Notes under the pieces: model-generated
Database searches by the model: none
Told to the model about the DNA's origin: nothing
What the model saw: the letters and a program-made list of their open reading frames with translations, nothing else
Shown here: one piece after another, positions 1-9,036 of the stretch
How the letters are laid out: each line of letters starts with the position of its first letter
Numbering within the stretch: position 1 is the stretch's first letter
Position numbers and translations under genes: made by a program
NCBI GenBank assembly: GCA_033765345.1
Contig: JANRIC010000076.1
Coordinates: forward strand, 1 to 29,979
Direction of reading: 5' to 3'
DNA length: 29,979 nucleotides
Source: JANRIC01 sp033765345
GTDB lineage: Bacteria > Bacteroidota > Bacteroidia > Cytophagales > Microscillaceae

Positions 1-139
1 ATTTATATGAAATATAACTATTCTTATAAAACTTACATGCTATATTTTATCAAAACCCATATTTTGCGATATTTTATAGAGTTTTAGAAGAAAACTTACA
101 AAAAAACTCAAAAAAAACAGGGGGGTGCGAAAAGTCGGT
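1..139 (-). mobile_element. MITE-like element, copy 1 (cut by window start)
   Basis: This stretch is the reverse complement of 9230-9357. It is identical base for base except for one 11-nt insertion (108-118) next to an A-run. It ends at 123-139 with the terminal sequence GGGTGCGAAAAGTCGGT, the same terminal repeat as the other copy. The flanking TACA (140-143) matches the 4-bp target duplication of copy 2 when read in the element's orientation. About 26 bp, including the far terminal repeat, lie outside the window, so the full element is inferred to be about 165 bp. It has no coding capacity, which points to a non-autonomous element moved by a transposase encoded elsewhere. Confidence 0.8.
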
Positions 140-745
140 TACACTAAATGGTAAAATTTGATTGTGCATATCAAAGTCTATTTTCAAATCTGAATTTCCC
201 TGTAATAAAATCTTAATGGGTTGAAAAACGACCCCACTTGTTTTAAACCTATAACCAAAAATCATAACCAAACGCTCGTCTTCAAAAATTTCAATTTCTG
301 AATTGGGGAGAAAGGATATTTCTTCATCATCAGCCGACCAAAATAATATTTGTTTATCTCCTATTTCAAAAGCATACAAAAAAAACTCTTCTTCTTCATT
401 TTCAAAAAGAATAGCCTTTTTGCAAAAATATCTTTGGGTATAAATTCCACCTTGATCCTCTACATTTTTAATCAAATCTAAGGTATTCATTGCCCTTTTT
501 TTGTCTGATTTGAAGTTTGAAAAGTTTATCCAGATTAGAATCGGGATGATCCCGATTCCGAATCTAGCAATCCAGGTGATTGTATATTCATCCAAAAAAT
601 ATATCCACGTAGCAAATAACACCCCCCAAATCATAGATTTTAAGATAAATAGCCAACTAAGTTTTTCATTTACTGTTTTTAGCTGGTTTTCTTTGGAAAT
701 ATTGAGTTGAAGTTTTTCTTCTTGGGTTAAAAGTCTTTTATGCAT
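74..745 (-). CDS. Two-TM hypothetical protein with element-derived C-terminus
   Basis: The 223-aa product is not recognised. The N-terminal ~30 residues are polar. Two hydrophobic segments follow (about 32-51 and 56-75), then a soluble domain rich in Glu/Asp and beta-type segments, which probably faces the cytoplasm. The last 21 residues (203-223, starting TDFSHPP) and the stop codon are read from the inverted mobile-element copy at 74-139, beginning exactly at the terminal repeat. The native gene therefore ended differently and this C-terminus is acquired. Start chosen at the Met at 745; there is no close upstream partner gene on this strand. The gene may still work if the lost native tail was short; otherwise it is a disrupted gene. 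Confidence 0.6.
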   Translation of the reverse strand: MHKRLLTQEEKLQLNISKENQLKTVNEKLSWLFILKSMIWGVLFATWIYFLDEYTITWIARFGIGIIPILIWINFSNFKSDKKRAMNTLDLIKNVEDQGGIYTQRYFCKKAILFENEEEEFFLYAFEIGDKQILFWSADDEEISFLPNSEIEIFEDERLVMIFGYRFKTSGVVFQPIKILLQGNSDLKIDFDMHNQILPFSVTDFSHPPVFFEFFCKFSSKTL

Positions 746-786
746 ACTTATGCAGCACTTAATTTTTAAAGATTATAAAATAGAGC

Positions 787-819
787 AACGATGAGGTCGC
801 TTTGAGCGACCTCATCGTT
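787..819. terminator. Perfect 15-bp hairpin, possible terminator
   Basis: AACGATGAGGTCGCT (787-801), loop TTG, then its exact complement (805-819). It sits in the 746-1041 gap, between the Anbu gene end (1042) and the start of the hypothetical gene (745), both on the minus strand. It may end transcripts coming from the Anbu operon, but neither side has a long T-run, so a processed or regulatory hairpin is also possible. I see no gene in the rest of this gap. Confidence 0.5.
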
Positions 820-1041
820 TAGATAGGCTGATCTTCAAGTAAAGTTACAAAAAACAAAATATAATATTTTTAAATAGTGCTTTTGGTCTGATCGTTTTTA
901 GTATTGTCCAATCCCTCTATCTTTATCCGAAAAAGATAATCTCAAAAATTTGACTGAATTATTGGTAATGTTAAACAAGTAATGTGGGCTTTGATTGGCT
1001 TCATTACCTTTTTGCATGATCCTGACAGGAGTTTTTCCTTC

Positions 1042-1770
1042 CTACAGCCCTACCTTCTCAATAAACTCATCCATCCAGGAGTCGGGCAATTGGTCGATGC
1101 TGGCTTTGAGCATTTCGGCCCACATTTGGGCTATTTTGCCAGTGTCATTCATTTTGAAGCGGTGTTCGTACATGTGGAAGCTGTCTTTTTTATAGATCAC
1201 TACATCAATGGGGTAGCCTACATCATTGGCACTGACGCGGGTAGAGTCAAAAGACAAAAAACCAGTCTTGAAGGCAAATCTGAGGTCTGAATCATAGTGC
1301 AGGGCACGATTCAGGATGGGTTGCCCATAGCCCGAATTGCCGATGATGGTAAAGGGGGAACCTTCGCCAACTTCGATCCAGTTGCCTTCTGGGTAAAGCA
1401 GATAAAGTTTATGCTCTTTATCGTTTTCTAACTGCCCGCCCACGATGGCATAGAGGTTAAAAAAAAGCCCGGATTCATTGAGATAACGTTTGTCTTCACT
1501 GGCTACACGACGGAGTTGTTCTCCAAAGGTATTGACGGCTTTGTACATTCGGTCAAACTGAAAATTTTCGTCATTCAGGATTTCTTCAAAATAGGTAACA
1601 GCTTTATCACGGATAGAGCGGAGTCCGGAGGTCATCAAAAAGAGACAGTTTTTGCCGTGGTGGCTCACGGAAATTTTTTTGGCGGTGGTGGTCTCCACAC
1701 CGGAAGTGATGCGGGTATCGGCAATGGCTACCAAACCGGTACGCACTTTGATTCCGAGGCAATAGGTCAT
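1042..1770 (-). CDS. Anbu-type proteasome-like peptidase
   Basis: The 242-aa product has the N-terminus MTYCLGIKVRTGLVAIADTR, the signature of Anbu (ancestral beta subunit), a bacterial relative of HslV and 20S beta subunits. By family knowledge, Met removal exposes Thr1 as the nucleophile; Asp17 (ADTR) and a Lys at about 30-31 (AKKI) fit the Ntn-hydrolase triad. The start is fixed because Thr must directly follow Met. Anbu forms open or helical rings and its natural substrate is unknown. The gene is last in the minus-strand run ATP-grasp, alpha-E, transglutaminase, Anbu, and lies 16 nt after the transglutaminase stop, so co-transcription is likely. That context suggests it cleaves or matures the product of the ligase and transglutaminase partners (inference). 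Confidence 0.92.
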   Translation of the reverse strand: MTYCLGIKVRTGLVAIADTRITSGVETTTAKKISVSHHGKNCLFLMTSGLRSIRDKAVTYFEEILNDENFQFDRMYKAVNTFGEQLRRVASEDKRYLNESGLFFNLYAIVGGQLENDKEHKLYLLYPEGNWIEVGEGSPFTIIGNSGYGQPILNRALHYDSDLRFAFKTGFLSFDSTRVSANDVGYPIDVVIYKKDSFHMYEHRFKMNDTGKIAQMWAEMLKASIDQLPDSWMDEFIEKVGL

Positions 1771-1786
1771 AGATCGTTTTTTAGTT

Positions 1787-2668
1787 TTATTGTTGTTGTT
1801 GGTATATTTCCTGGGGGTTCAGTTCTATTTTCTCCTCTACCCGAATGGAATAAGAACCCCTATTTTCCCCCTGTGTTTTGAGAATTCCTTTAATAGGTTG
1901 ACAGTCCAAATAATCTTTGCCGTGGGCGATTTTGATATAATGCTCATCTTCCATCAGGCGATTGGTCGGGTCGAAGCCTTTCCAGCCTACAAAAGGGATG
2001 TATACCTCTACCCAAGCGTGCAAATGGGCATCTGCGGCATTTTCACCACTATTCAGATAACCTGACACATAGCGGGCGGCAATATGCTGATACCTCAGAA
2101 TACCGATCATTACATGGCTGAAATCCTGACAAACGCCTTTTTTTCGCTCCATAGCTTCTTCGGCAGTTGTATCTGCCTGTGTAATTCCACTTTGATAGGA
2201 CAAAATTTCGGCCAATTGAGCATTCAGTCGCTCCAAATATACACCGATATTTTCTTTGTCCCTACGCAACAACTCGGCAGGGATATGCTTCCTGGGGAGT
2301 TTGGTAAGAGCGGTGGGGTGCAAAAATGGTGCATATTGCAGATAAAAACTATTTTTTTGCATAAAATCCAACTCTTCGCAGATGGTTTTTTGGCTGGAAG
2401 TAATAAAATCGGGAGATTCTTTTTTTACCCTGGCCTTGTAAGAAAGCCTAAAATGATCAAAAGAAGCCTCAGAGCGGACGTGTAGCGTCTCAAAATCATA
2501 TTTATTATGGCTAAAAAAATGTACTCCTTTCAGGTTATAATGTAATTGTATGAGTTGGGAAGTCTGATAAGGAGACTCACAAGGGATGATCGTAAATTCG
2601 AAATAACCTTGATTTACAGGGTTTTCGTAGTGGTTTTCGGTGAGATACTCTATAAAAAATTCTTTCAT
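1787..2668 (-). CDS. Transglutaminase-like cysteine protease family protein
   Basis: The 293-aa product has an N-terminal beta-rich region (about 1-110, bacterial transglutaminase N-terminal type) followed by a transglutaminase-like core. The catalytic triad is visible: Cys180 in KKGVCQDFSH, His217 in AHLHAWVEV and Asp233 in GFDPTN. Length and motifs are normal for the COG1305 proteins that accompany alpha-E and circularly permuted ATP-grasp genes. There is no signal peptide, so it is probably cytoplasmic. Such proteins may act as peptidases or acyl-transferases; the substrate is unknown. It lies between alpha-E (72 nt upstream) and Anbu (16 nt downstream). Confidence 0.92.
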   Translation of the reverse strand: MKEFFIEYLTENHYENPVNQGYFEFTIIPCESPYQTSQLIQLHYNLKGVHFFSHNKYDFETLHVRSEASFDHFRLSYKARVKKESPDFITSSQKTICEELDFMQKNSFYLQYAPFLHPTALTKLPRKHIPAELLRRDKENIGVYLERLNAQLAEILSYQSGITQADTTAEEAMERKKGVCQDFSHVMIGILRYQHIAARYVSGYLNSGENAADAHLHAWVEVYIPFVGWKGFDPTNRLMEDEHYIKIAHGKDYLDCQPIKGILKTQGENRGSYSIRVEEKIELNPQEIYQQQQ

Positions 2669-2740
2669 AAAAATTTCAAAAACAATAAAATAATGTGTTT
2701 TAAACTTTAAATCTGCCTGGGCTCTACACTATCAACCGGA

Positions 2741-3679
2741 TCAGGCCAAATACTCTTTCATCAATAAAGTATGCATGTGATAGATATTCTCCAATGTCTG
2801 CGTGAGAAAACCCTGGAGATCATCTGAAATATCTTCATACATCAGGTATTTGTAATACCCTGCCATTCTCCCAAGATAAAAACCCAGGCTATCGGGATCA
2901 TAATCGTTTTTTCGGCTGATATAATTCAGAAAGTCCTGTACTTTATCAATATTAAAAGCAATAGACCGAGGGAAATCTTTATTCATAATCAAAAACTCGC
3001 AAATAGATTGCTGATTGGGCGAAAAGGTATAAAAACGATGGCTCATGTCAAAAGCCTCCAATGCCTTGAGGGTAATTGTCCACTGGTAACTCTCCAAAGG
3101 CAAGTTACTTGCTCCCTCTGTGATAGAAAAAATATCATACAGTTTGCTACTCAGAATGCGGGTAATTTGGGCTGCTCTCTCCAGATGGATTCCCAACAAG
3201 ATCATGGCGTGGACATTGTCGTGGATGAGGGTATTGTCTACATTTGCCCGAATGACGGCGCAGTGCTGAATGGCATTGATACAGAAATCATACAACCCAC
3301 GTGTTTTATATACATCTACTGGATAATTATGAACAAAGTGATAATATTTATTGATAGATTCCCATAATTCAGTAGAAATGACACTTCGAATACCCCGGGC
3401 ATTTTCACGGCCTTGTGTGACCGAAGCGATGAGCGAGTAGGTATTTTCCTGATCAAGGGCTACTTTAAATAAAACTTCTTCTTCCTCAAGCTCATCGGTG
3501 TTTTCTTCCTCAGGAACCCCAACCATATTCATGATTGATTTGAGGACAAAGTGTTTCTTTTGGCTCATCGGTGCATCCAGGGTAGAAAAGTATTGTACAT
3601 TCAGATAGCGAGCCAGATGTTCGGTTCTTTCCAGATAACGCCCCATCCAATACAGTGAATTGGCAACTCTTGATAACAT
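2741..3679 (-). CDS. Alpha-E domain protein
   Basis: The 312-aa product starts MLSRVANSLYWMGRYLERTE, the hallmark N-terminus of the alpha-E family (COG2307, DUF403). It is all-helical with repeated Glu/Arg-bearing helices such as HLERAAQITRIL and FYLGRMAGYYKYL. The family is always near circularly permuted ATP-grasp proteins and sometimes fused to them; its biochemical role is unproven. Here it follows the ATP-grasp gene by 188 nt, so it may have its own promoter, and precedes the transglutaminase gene. No residue in it looks unusual for the family. Confidence 0.92.
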   Translation of the reverse strand: MLSRVANSLYWMGRYLERTEHLARYLNVQYFSTLDAPMSQKKHFVLKSIMNMVGVPEEENTDELEEEEVLFKVALDQENTYSLIASVTQGRENARGIRSVISTELWESINKYYHFVHNYPVDVYKTRGLYDFCINAIQHCAVIRANVDNTLIHDNVHAMILLGIHLERAAQITRILSSKLYDIFSITEGASNLPLESYQWTITLKALEAFDMSHRFYTFSPNQQSICEFLIMNKDFPRSIAFNIDKVQDFLNYISRKNDYDPDSLGFYLGRMAGYYKYLMYEDISDDLQGFLTQTLENIYHMHTLLMKEYLA

Positions 3680-3867
3680 ATATAATTTATTGGCCTTTTT
3701 TTAGGTGAAATTCAAACGGACGTAACTATCCATTACAGCTTAACTAATCAGCTATTTGTCAGTTATTTATGAGTATTGGTTACTCTTATTTATTTATTTT
3801 TAGGCATATCTGAATTTTCACAATTAAAAACCCTGCACGCAAGTCTCCGTTTTCTGGGTTTAGCAAC

Positions 3868-5331
3868 TCAATTCTCGACCACCCAGGTATCTTTGGAACC
3901 ACCCCCCTGAGAAGAATTGACAATTAGGCTTCCTTTTCGCAAAGCTACCCTTGAGAGACCGCCTTGAAGCACATAATTTTTGTTTCTCCCCAAAAGTGTA
4001 AAGGTACGCAAATCAATATGGCGTGGCTCAAAAACTTCCTGATCTTCTATAAAAGTAGAGTGTACAGTAAGTCGCATGATTGGTTGGGCTATGTATTCGC
4101 GCGGATTTTCTTTGATTTTTTCTTTGAGTTCTTCTATTTGAGCCTTGCTCAAGGTATGTCCGATTGTCACTCCATACCCTCCAGACTGGTCTACGGGTTT
4201 GACGACGAGATTGGGGATATTATCCAGTACATATTTACGTTCGTTTTCACGCTCACAGAGATAAGTGGGTACATTTTTGAGAATAGCATCTTCACCCAGA
4301 TAATACTTGATAATCTCCGGCACATAAGAATACACGGCCTTATCATCCGAAACACCCGTTCCTGGAGCATTGACCAGGGTTACATTGCCGGAACGATAGG
4401 CTGAAACCAAACCAGGTACTCCTAGCAATGACTTCGGATTAAACACCAATGGATCCAGAAAAGCATCGTCAATCCGGCGATAAATCACATCTACCTTTTT
4501 AGGGCCGAAGATGGTCTTCATATACACACAATTATTCTCTACAAAAAGATCACTGCCTTCCACCAATTCAATGCCCATAGACTGTGCTAAGAAAGAATGC
4601 TCATAATAGGCTGAGTTATAAATCCCTGGTGTAAGCACTACGCAGGTCGGGAATTCTATTTTTTCTGAGGCTACCGACTGTAGCATAGCCAACAACTCTA
4701 CCGGATATTCAGCCACGGTACGCACCTGGCAATCTTGAAAGATTTTGGCCAATGTACGCTTCATAGCAACTCGATTAGAGAGTACATAACTTACTCCTGA
4801 AGGGCAACGAAGGTTATCTTCCAGCACATAATATTCGCCGTCGCTATGCCTGATAATGTCAGTCCCGCAGATATGGCAGAATATTCCACCGACAGGCTGC
4901 ACACCCACCATTTCTTCGCAATAATTGGAAGAGGAGAAAATCAACTCCGAAGGTACGATTTTATCCTTTAATATCTTCTGGTCAGAGTAAATATCTTTGA
5001 TGAATTCATTCATCGCTATGTTCCTCTGTAGAATACCCTTTTCAATATGACTCCATTGGTCGGCTGGGATTACCCTGGGAAAAAGATCAAAAGGAAAAAT
5101 TCGTTCTGTCCCTTTATTATTATCCGAATAAACCGAATAGGTGATGCCTTGATTAAGAAAAGAAAGTTTGGCATATTCATTCAAAAGCTTAAAATCCTCA
5201 GGGCTAAGATGAGAGAAATGCGTATAAATATCCTCATAATAAGGATTCACACGCTCTTCATCCGCAAAAACCTCATCTAAAAGATGATCTTCTATTTTAT
5301 AATTGGCAAATACTTCTGCAATCTGACTCAT
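3868..5331 (-). CDS. Circularly permuted ATP-grasp protein
   Basis: The 487-aa product belongs to the COG2308 circularly permuted ATP-grasp family, predicted ATP-dependent carboxylate-amine/thiol ligases. Motifs visible (numbering from the chosen start): LEDNLRCPSG near 170-179, VNAPGTGVSDDKAVY near 320, VVKPVDQSGGYG at 376-387 (nucleotide-binding loop), HIDLRTF at 438-444 and a C-terminal SSQGGGSKDTW. The frame stays open to an ATG at 5394, but the extra 21 residues (MYIQNKLLYY...) look like read-through of the AT-rich leader. The internal Met beginning MSQIAEVFANY at 5331 gives the usual family N-terminus and was chosen. It is first in the minus-strand run and divergent from the DUF2126 gene, so 5332-5577 should hold back-to-back promoters. 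Confidence 0.9.
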   Translation of the reverse strand: MSQIAEVFANYKIEDHLLDEVFADEERVNPYYEDIYTHFSHLSPEDFKLLNEYAKLSFLNQGITYSVYSDNNKGTERIFPFDLFPRVIPADQWSHIEKGILQRNIAMNEFIKDIYSDQKILKDKIVPSELIFSSSNYCEEMVGVQPVGGIFCHICGTDIIRHSDGEYYVLEDNLRCPSGVSYVLSNRVAMKRTLAKIFQDCQVRTVAEYPVELLAMLQSVASEKIEFPTCVVLTPGIYNSAYYEHSFLAQSMGIELVEGSDLFVENNCVYMKTIFGPKKVDVIYRRIDDAFLDPLVFNPKSLLGVPGLVSAYRSGNVTLVNAPGTGVSDDKAVYSYVPEIIKYYLGEDAILKNVPTYLCERENERKYVLDNIPNLVVKPVDQSGGYGVTIGHTLSKAQIEELKEKIKENPREYIAQPIMRLTVHSTFIEDQEVFEPRHIDLRTFTLLGRNKNYVLQGGLSRVALRKGSLIVNSSQGGGSKDTWVVEN

Positions 5332-5577
5332 GATGACTAGGATTTTTTGTGTGCGAATTATCGGATAATATAGAAGTTTATTCTGAATATACACAAAATC
5401 CCAAAAGTGAAACTTTGAATTATTTTTGGGAATTCAGTTTGATATGGTATTATTTTGATACAGAATAGACTATATCAAGTAAATTTCATAAAAAGATAAA
5501 TATTCGGAAATATATTCTCTGATTTATGATTTTATTTGTTTTATATTTCGGAAAAGCTTACACAAAATTAATACGGT

Positions 5578-8500
5578 ATGTCCATCAAAGTAGCTGTTCA
5601 ACACAATACGCATTATGTCTACGATCGCCTTGTTCAATTATCCCCACAAGTGATCCGTCTTCGTCCGGCACCACATTGCCGCACTCCGATTTTAGCTTAT
5701 TCGCTTGATATTTACCCCAAAAAACATTTTATCAACTGGCAACAAGACCCTTTTGGTAACTACCTCGCAAGGATTGTTTTCCCCGAAAAAATCAAAGAAT
5801 TCAAGGTAAATGTAGAAGTGATTGCCGAAATGAAAGTAATCAATCCTTTTGATTTTTTTCTGGAAAAATACGCCGATCATTTCCCTTTTAGCTACGAAGA
5901 GCAGCTTAAGAAAGAGCTACTCCCCTATTTTGAAATCAAAGAAGAAGGTGAATTATTAAAAACCTGGCTCAAAAAAGCCGAAGCATTCAAAGGTCAAAGA
6001 ACCGTAGACTTTCTGGTAGCACTCAACCGAGAACTTAATCAAGACATTGCCTATACAATTCGCTTAGAGGTTGGTATTCAGTCATGTGAAACTACCCTCG
6101 GAAAAGCACTGGGATCCTGCCGAGACTCAGGCTGGCTTTTGGTGCAAATCCTTCGCCATTTCGGACTTGCCGCACGGTTCGTTTCGGGTTATTTGATTCA
6201 ACTTAAACCAGACCAAAAACCCATCGAGGGACCTGCCGGACCCGAAAAAGACTTTACCGATCTGCACGCCTGGGCAGAAGTATATATTCCTGGTGCTGGC
6301 TGGATAGGCTTAGATCCTACTTCCGGGCTTTTTGCCGGAGAGGGGCATATTCCGCTTTCATGCACTCCTGACCCGGCCAGTGCTGCGGCTATTACAGGAC
6401 TTTTAGAACCTTGCGAAACCACCTTTTTTTATAGCAATGAGATCACTCGCATCCACGAAGACCCCCGCGTAAGCAAACCTTACAGCAAAACCCAATGGCA
6501 ACACATTTTGGCACTTGGCAAGCATCTCGAAGAAGACCTCAACGAAGGAGATGTGCGCCTGACGATGGGTGGCGAGCCGACTTTTGTCTCTGTGGATGAT
6601 ATGGAATCTGCTCAGTGGAATGTAGCAGCCGATGGTCCCGAAAAACGCCAAATGGCTTATAAACTGATTGCTAAACTCAAAGAATCTTTCGGTAAAGAAG
6701 GGCTCATTCATTACGGACAGGGTAAATGGTATCCTGGCGAACCCCTCCCCCGCTGGCAATACGGCTTGTTCTGGCGCAAAGATCAACATCCTATCTGGAA
6801 AAAACCTGAATTACTGGCTGATTTGAATAAAAATTACGGCTTTCATCATACCCACGCCGATCTGTTTATTAAGGAGTTGGCCAAATACCTCAATCTAAAC
6901 CCCAATAATGCCCAACCAGCCTACGAAGACATTTATTATTTTCTCTGGGAGGAGGAAAATTTACCCGTCAATATAGACCCTTTGCATATCAACCTCAGAG
7001 ATAACCGAGAAAGAAAAACACTTTCCGAACTACTGCAACAAGGTCTGAACAATCCCAAAGGTTTTGTCTTGCCGATTCAGTGGAATTATTTCAATCATCG
7101 TTGGTTGAGCTGCGCCTGGGAGTTTCGACGCAAGCATTTATTCCTTACGCCCGGAAATTCTCCCATCGGGCTAAGGTTACCTCTGGAGTCACTGCCTTAT
7201 CAAGTAGAATCACATCGCTATAAACCCGTAGATCGTAGCCCTTTTGAAGAACTGGGCGAGTTAGAGGAATTTCACGAAAAGGTACGTCTTCGGTATGCCC
7301 AGCCCGTCGACGAAAGCATTCCCCTGGAATTGCTCCAACCCAAAGTATATGAATTTGAAGAAGAGGAAGACGACGAAGCCCAAAATTATCCATTCAGACA
7401 GGAAAAAATAGAAAAAGACACCTTTGAACCTGCCTTCAAGGTATTTACCATCAAAACGGCTATTTGTATTGAGCCTCGGGAAGGTAAACTTTTTATTTTT
7501 ATGCCCCCCTTAGATTATCTTGAGCATTATTTGGACTTACTGGCAGCCATCGAACTGACAGCCGAAAAACTGCAAATTCCTGTAGTTATAGAGGGTTATG
7601 AACCACCCCGCGACAATCGTGTTGAAAAGCTAATTGTCTCTCCTGACCCTGGTGTGATTGAGGTCAATATCCATCCGGCACGTCATTGGGACGAGATGGT
7701 GCAAAACTATGATATCTTGTTTGAGGCAGCCAAAGCCTGTCGCCTGGGTTCAGAAAAATTTATGCTCGATGGCCGACATACTGGCACGGGCGGCGGTAAT
7801 CACATCACCATTGGTGGCAAAAACCCTTCTGATAGTCCCTTGTTAAGGAGACCGGATTTGTTGCGTAGCTTGGTAGCTTACTGGCAAAATCATCCCGGAC
7901 TGTCGTATTTGTTTTCTACAGCCTTTGTTGGACCTACCAGTCAGGCTCCGCGAGTAGATGAAGGCAGGCAAGAAATGCTCTATGAGCTGGAAATTGCTTT
8001 TAATCAAATCCCCGAAAACGGATCCATGCCTTACTGGCTTGTAGACAGGGTTTTTAGAAATATTTTGGTAGACATCACCGGAAACACCCACCGAGCTGAG
8101 TTTTGTATCGACAAGCTCTACCGACCCGATTCAAGCTCCGGGCGACTAGGCCTGTTGGAGCTTCGTGCCTTTGATATGCCTCCTAGCAAAGAAATGTGTA
8201 TCGTTCAATTGTTACTTATCCGTACACTAGTAGCCTGGTTCTGGCAAAAACCCTACAAGAACAATCCTGTGCGTTGGGGTACCGAACTGCACGATAAGTT
8301 CTTGTTGCATCACTACGTCAAGGAAGATCTCAAAGATGTAATTGGGCAAATTCAAGAATTTGGCTATCCCTTTGAGATGGAATGGCTAGAGGCTTTTTTA
8401 GAATTCCGCTTTCCCCTTCTGGGCAAAGTACAGGTGGGCGATATCGAACTCTTGATTCGAGCCGCTATTGAGCCCTGGAATGTACTGGGCGAAGAAATGA

Positions 8501-9036
8501 GCAATACCGGAACGGCACGTTTTGTGGATTCTTCCCTTGAACGGGTAGAAATCAAAGTCTCTGGGCTAAATCCTGAAAGATATGCCATTTTATGTAATGG
8601 GCTTCGAATTCCTTTGCGTGCCACAGGTATTGTCGGGGAGTATGTGGCTGGCATTCGGTACAAGGCCTGGGCACCTCCTTCTGCCCTACACCCGACCATC
8701 CCGGTAGATGCTCCTTTGGTTTTCGATATTTTTGATTTATGGAATGGACGCTCTATTGGTGGATGTACCTACTTTGTATCGCATCCGGGCGGACGTAGCT
8801 ACGACAATTACCCTGTGAATAGCTATGCCGCTGAAACACGCCGCGAAAGCCGATTCTGGGATTATGGACATACACAGGGGGCTTATGTACCTAAAACTAC
8901 TTTTGAGGGTACTCAAAAATATGTGGAGATACGCCCCGAAAGCATCGAGCCTCTGATTTATGTACCTCAAGAAGTCCCCGTAAATCCCGAATATCCACAC
9001 ACTTTGGATTTGAGAAAGGTGAAGAGAGTCGAGTAA
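5578..9036 (+). CDS. Transglutaminase-like / DUF2126 putative amidoligase fusion
   Basis: The 1152-aa product is a two-part enzyme. Residues 1-290 are a transglutaminase-like domain with Cys181 (GSCRDSGW), His230 (DLHAWAEVY) and Asp246 (GLDPTSG). From about residue 320 (LTMGGEPTFVSVDD) to the C-terminus is DUF2126 (COG4196), described in Pfam as a putative amidoligase and related to glutamine-synthetase-like COOH-NH2 ligases. Its motifs are VIEVNIHPARHWDEM near 695, HTGTGGGNHITIGG near 735-748 and FCIDKLYRPDSSSGR near 841-855. An acidic linker (FEEEEDDEAQ) lies near 590-600. The length is normal for the fusion family. It is divergent from the ATP-grasp gene and completes the Anbu neighbourhood. 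The combination suggests that one half joins and the other cleaves or transfers amide bonds in a peptide-like product (inference). Confidence 0.93.
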   Translation: MSIKVAVQHNTHYVYDRLVQLSPQVIRLRPAPHCRTPILAYSLDIYPKKHFINWQQDPFGNYLARIVFPEKIKEFKVNVEVIAEMKVINPFDFFLEKYADHFPFSYEEQLKKELLPYFEIKEEGELLKTWLKKAEAFKGQRTVDFLVALNRELNQDIAYTIRLEVGIQSCETTLGKALGSCRDSGWLLVQILRHFGLAARFVSGYLIQLKPDQKPIEGPAGPEKDFTDLHAWAEVYIPGAGWIGLDPTSGLFAGEGHIPLSCTPDPASAAAITGLLEPCETTFFYSNEITRIHEDPRVSKPYSKTQWQHILALGKHLEEDLNEGDVRLTMGGEPTFVSVDDMESAQWNVAADGPEKRQMAYKLIAKLKESFGKEGLIHYGQGKWYPGEPLPRWQYGLFWRKDQHPIWKKPELLADLNKNYGFHHTHADLFIKELAKYLNLNPNNAQPAYEDIYYFLWEEENLPVNIDPLHINLRDNRERKTLSELLQQGLNNPKGFVLPIQWNYFNHRWLSCAWEFRRKHLFLTPGNSPIGLRLPLESLPYQVESHRYKPVDRSPFEELGELEEFHEKVRLRYAQPVDESIPLELLQPKVYEFEEEEDDEAQNYPFRQEKIEKDTFEPAFKVFTIKTAICIEPREGKLFIFMPPLDYLEHYLDLLAAIELTAEKLQIPVVIEGYEPPRDNRVEKLIVSPDPGVIEVNIHPARHWDEMVQNYDILFEAAKACRLGSEKFMLDGRHTGTGGGNHITIGGKNPSDSPLLRRPDLLRSLVAYWQNHPGLSYLFSTAFVGPTSQAPRVDEGRQEMLYELEIAFNQIPENGSMPYWLVDRVFRNILVDITGNTHRAEFCIDKLYRPDSSSGRLGLLELRAFDMPPSKEMCIVQLLLIRTLVAWFWQKPYKNNPVRWGTELHDKFLLHHYVKEDLKDVIGQIQEFGYPFEMEWLEAFLEFRFPLLGKVQVGDIELLIRAAIEPWNVLGEEMSNTGTARFVDSSLERVEIKVSGLNPERYAILCNGLRIPLRATGIVGEYVAGIRYKAWAPPSALHPTIPVDAPLVFDIFDLWNGRSIGGCTYFVSHPGGRSYDNYPVNSYAAETRRESRFWDYGHTQGAYVPKTTFEGTQKYVEIRPESIEPLIYVPQEVPVNPEYPHTLDLRKVKRVE

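Noticed and set aside
982..1290. Plus-strand frame of 102 codons
   Set aside because: It runs antisense to the well-supported Anbu gene for most of its length and its product resembles no family; treated as a shadow frame.
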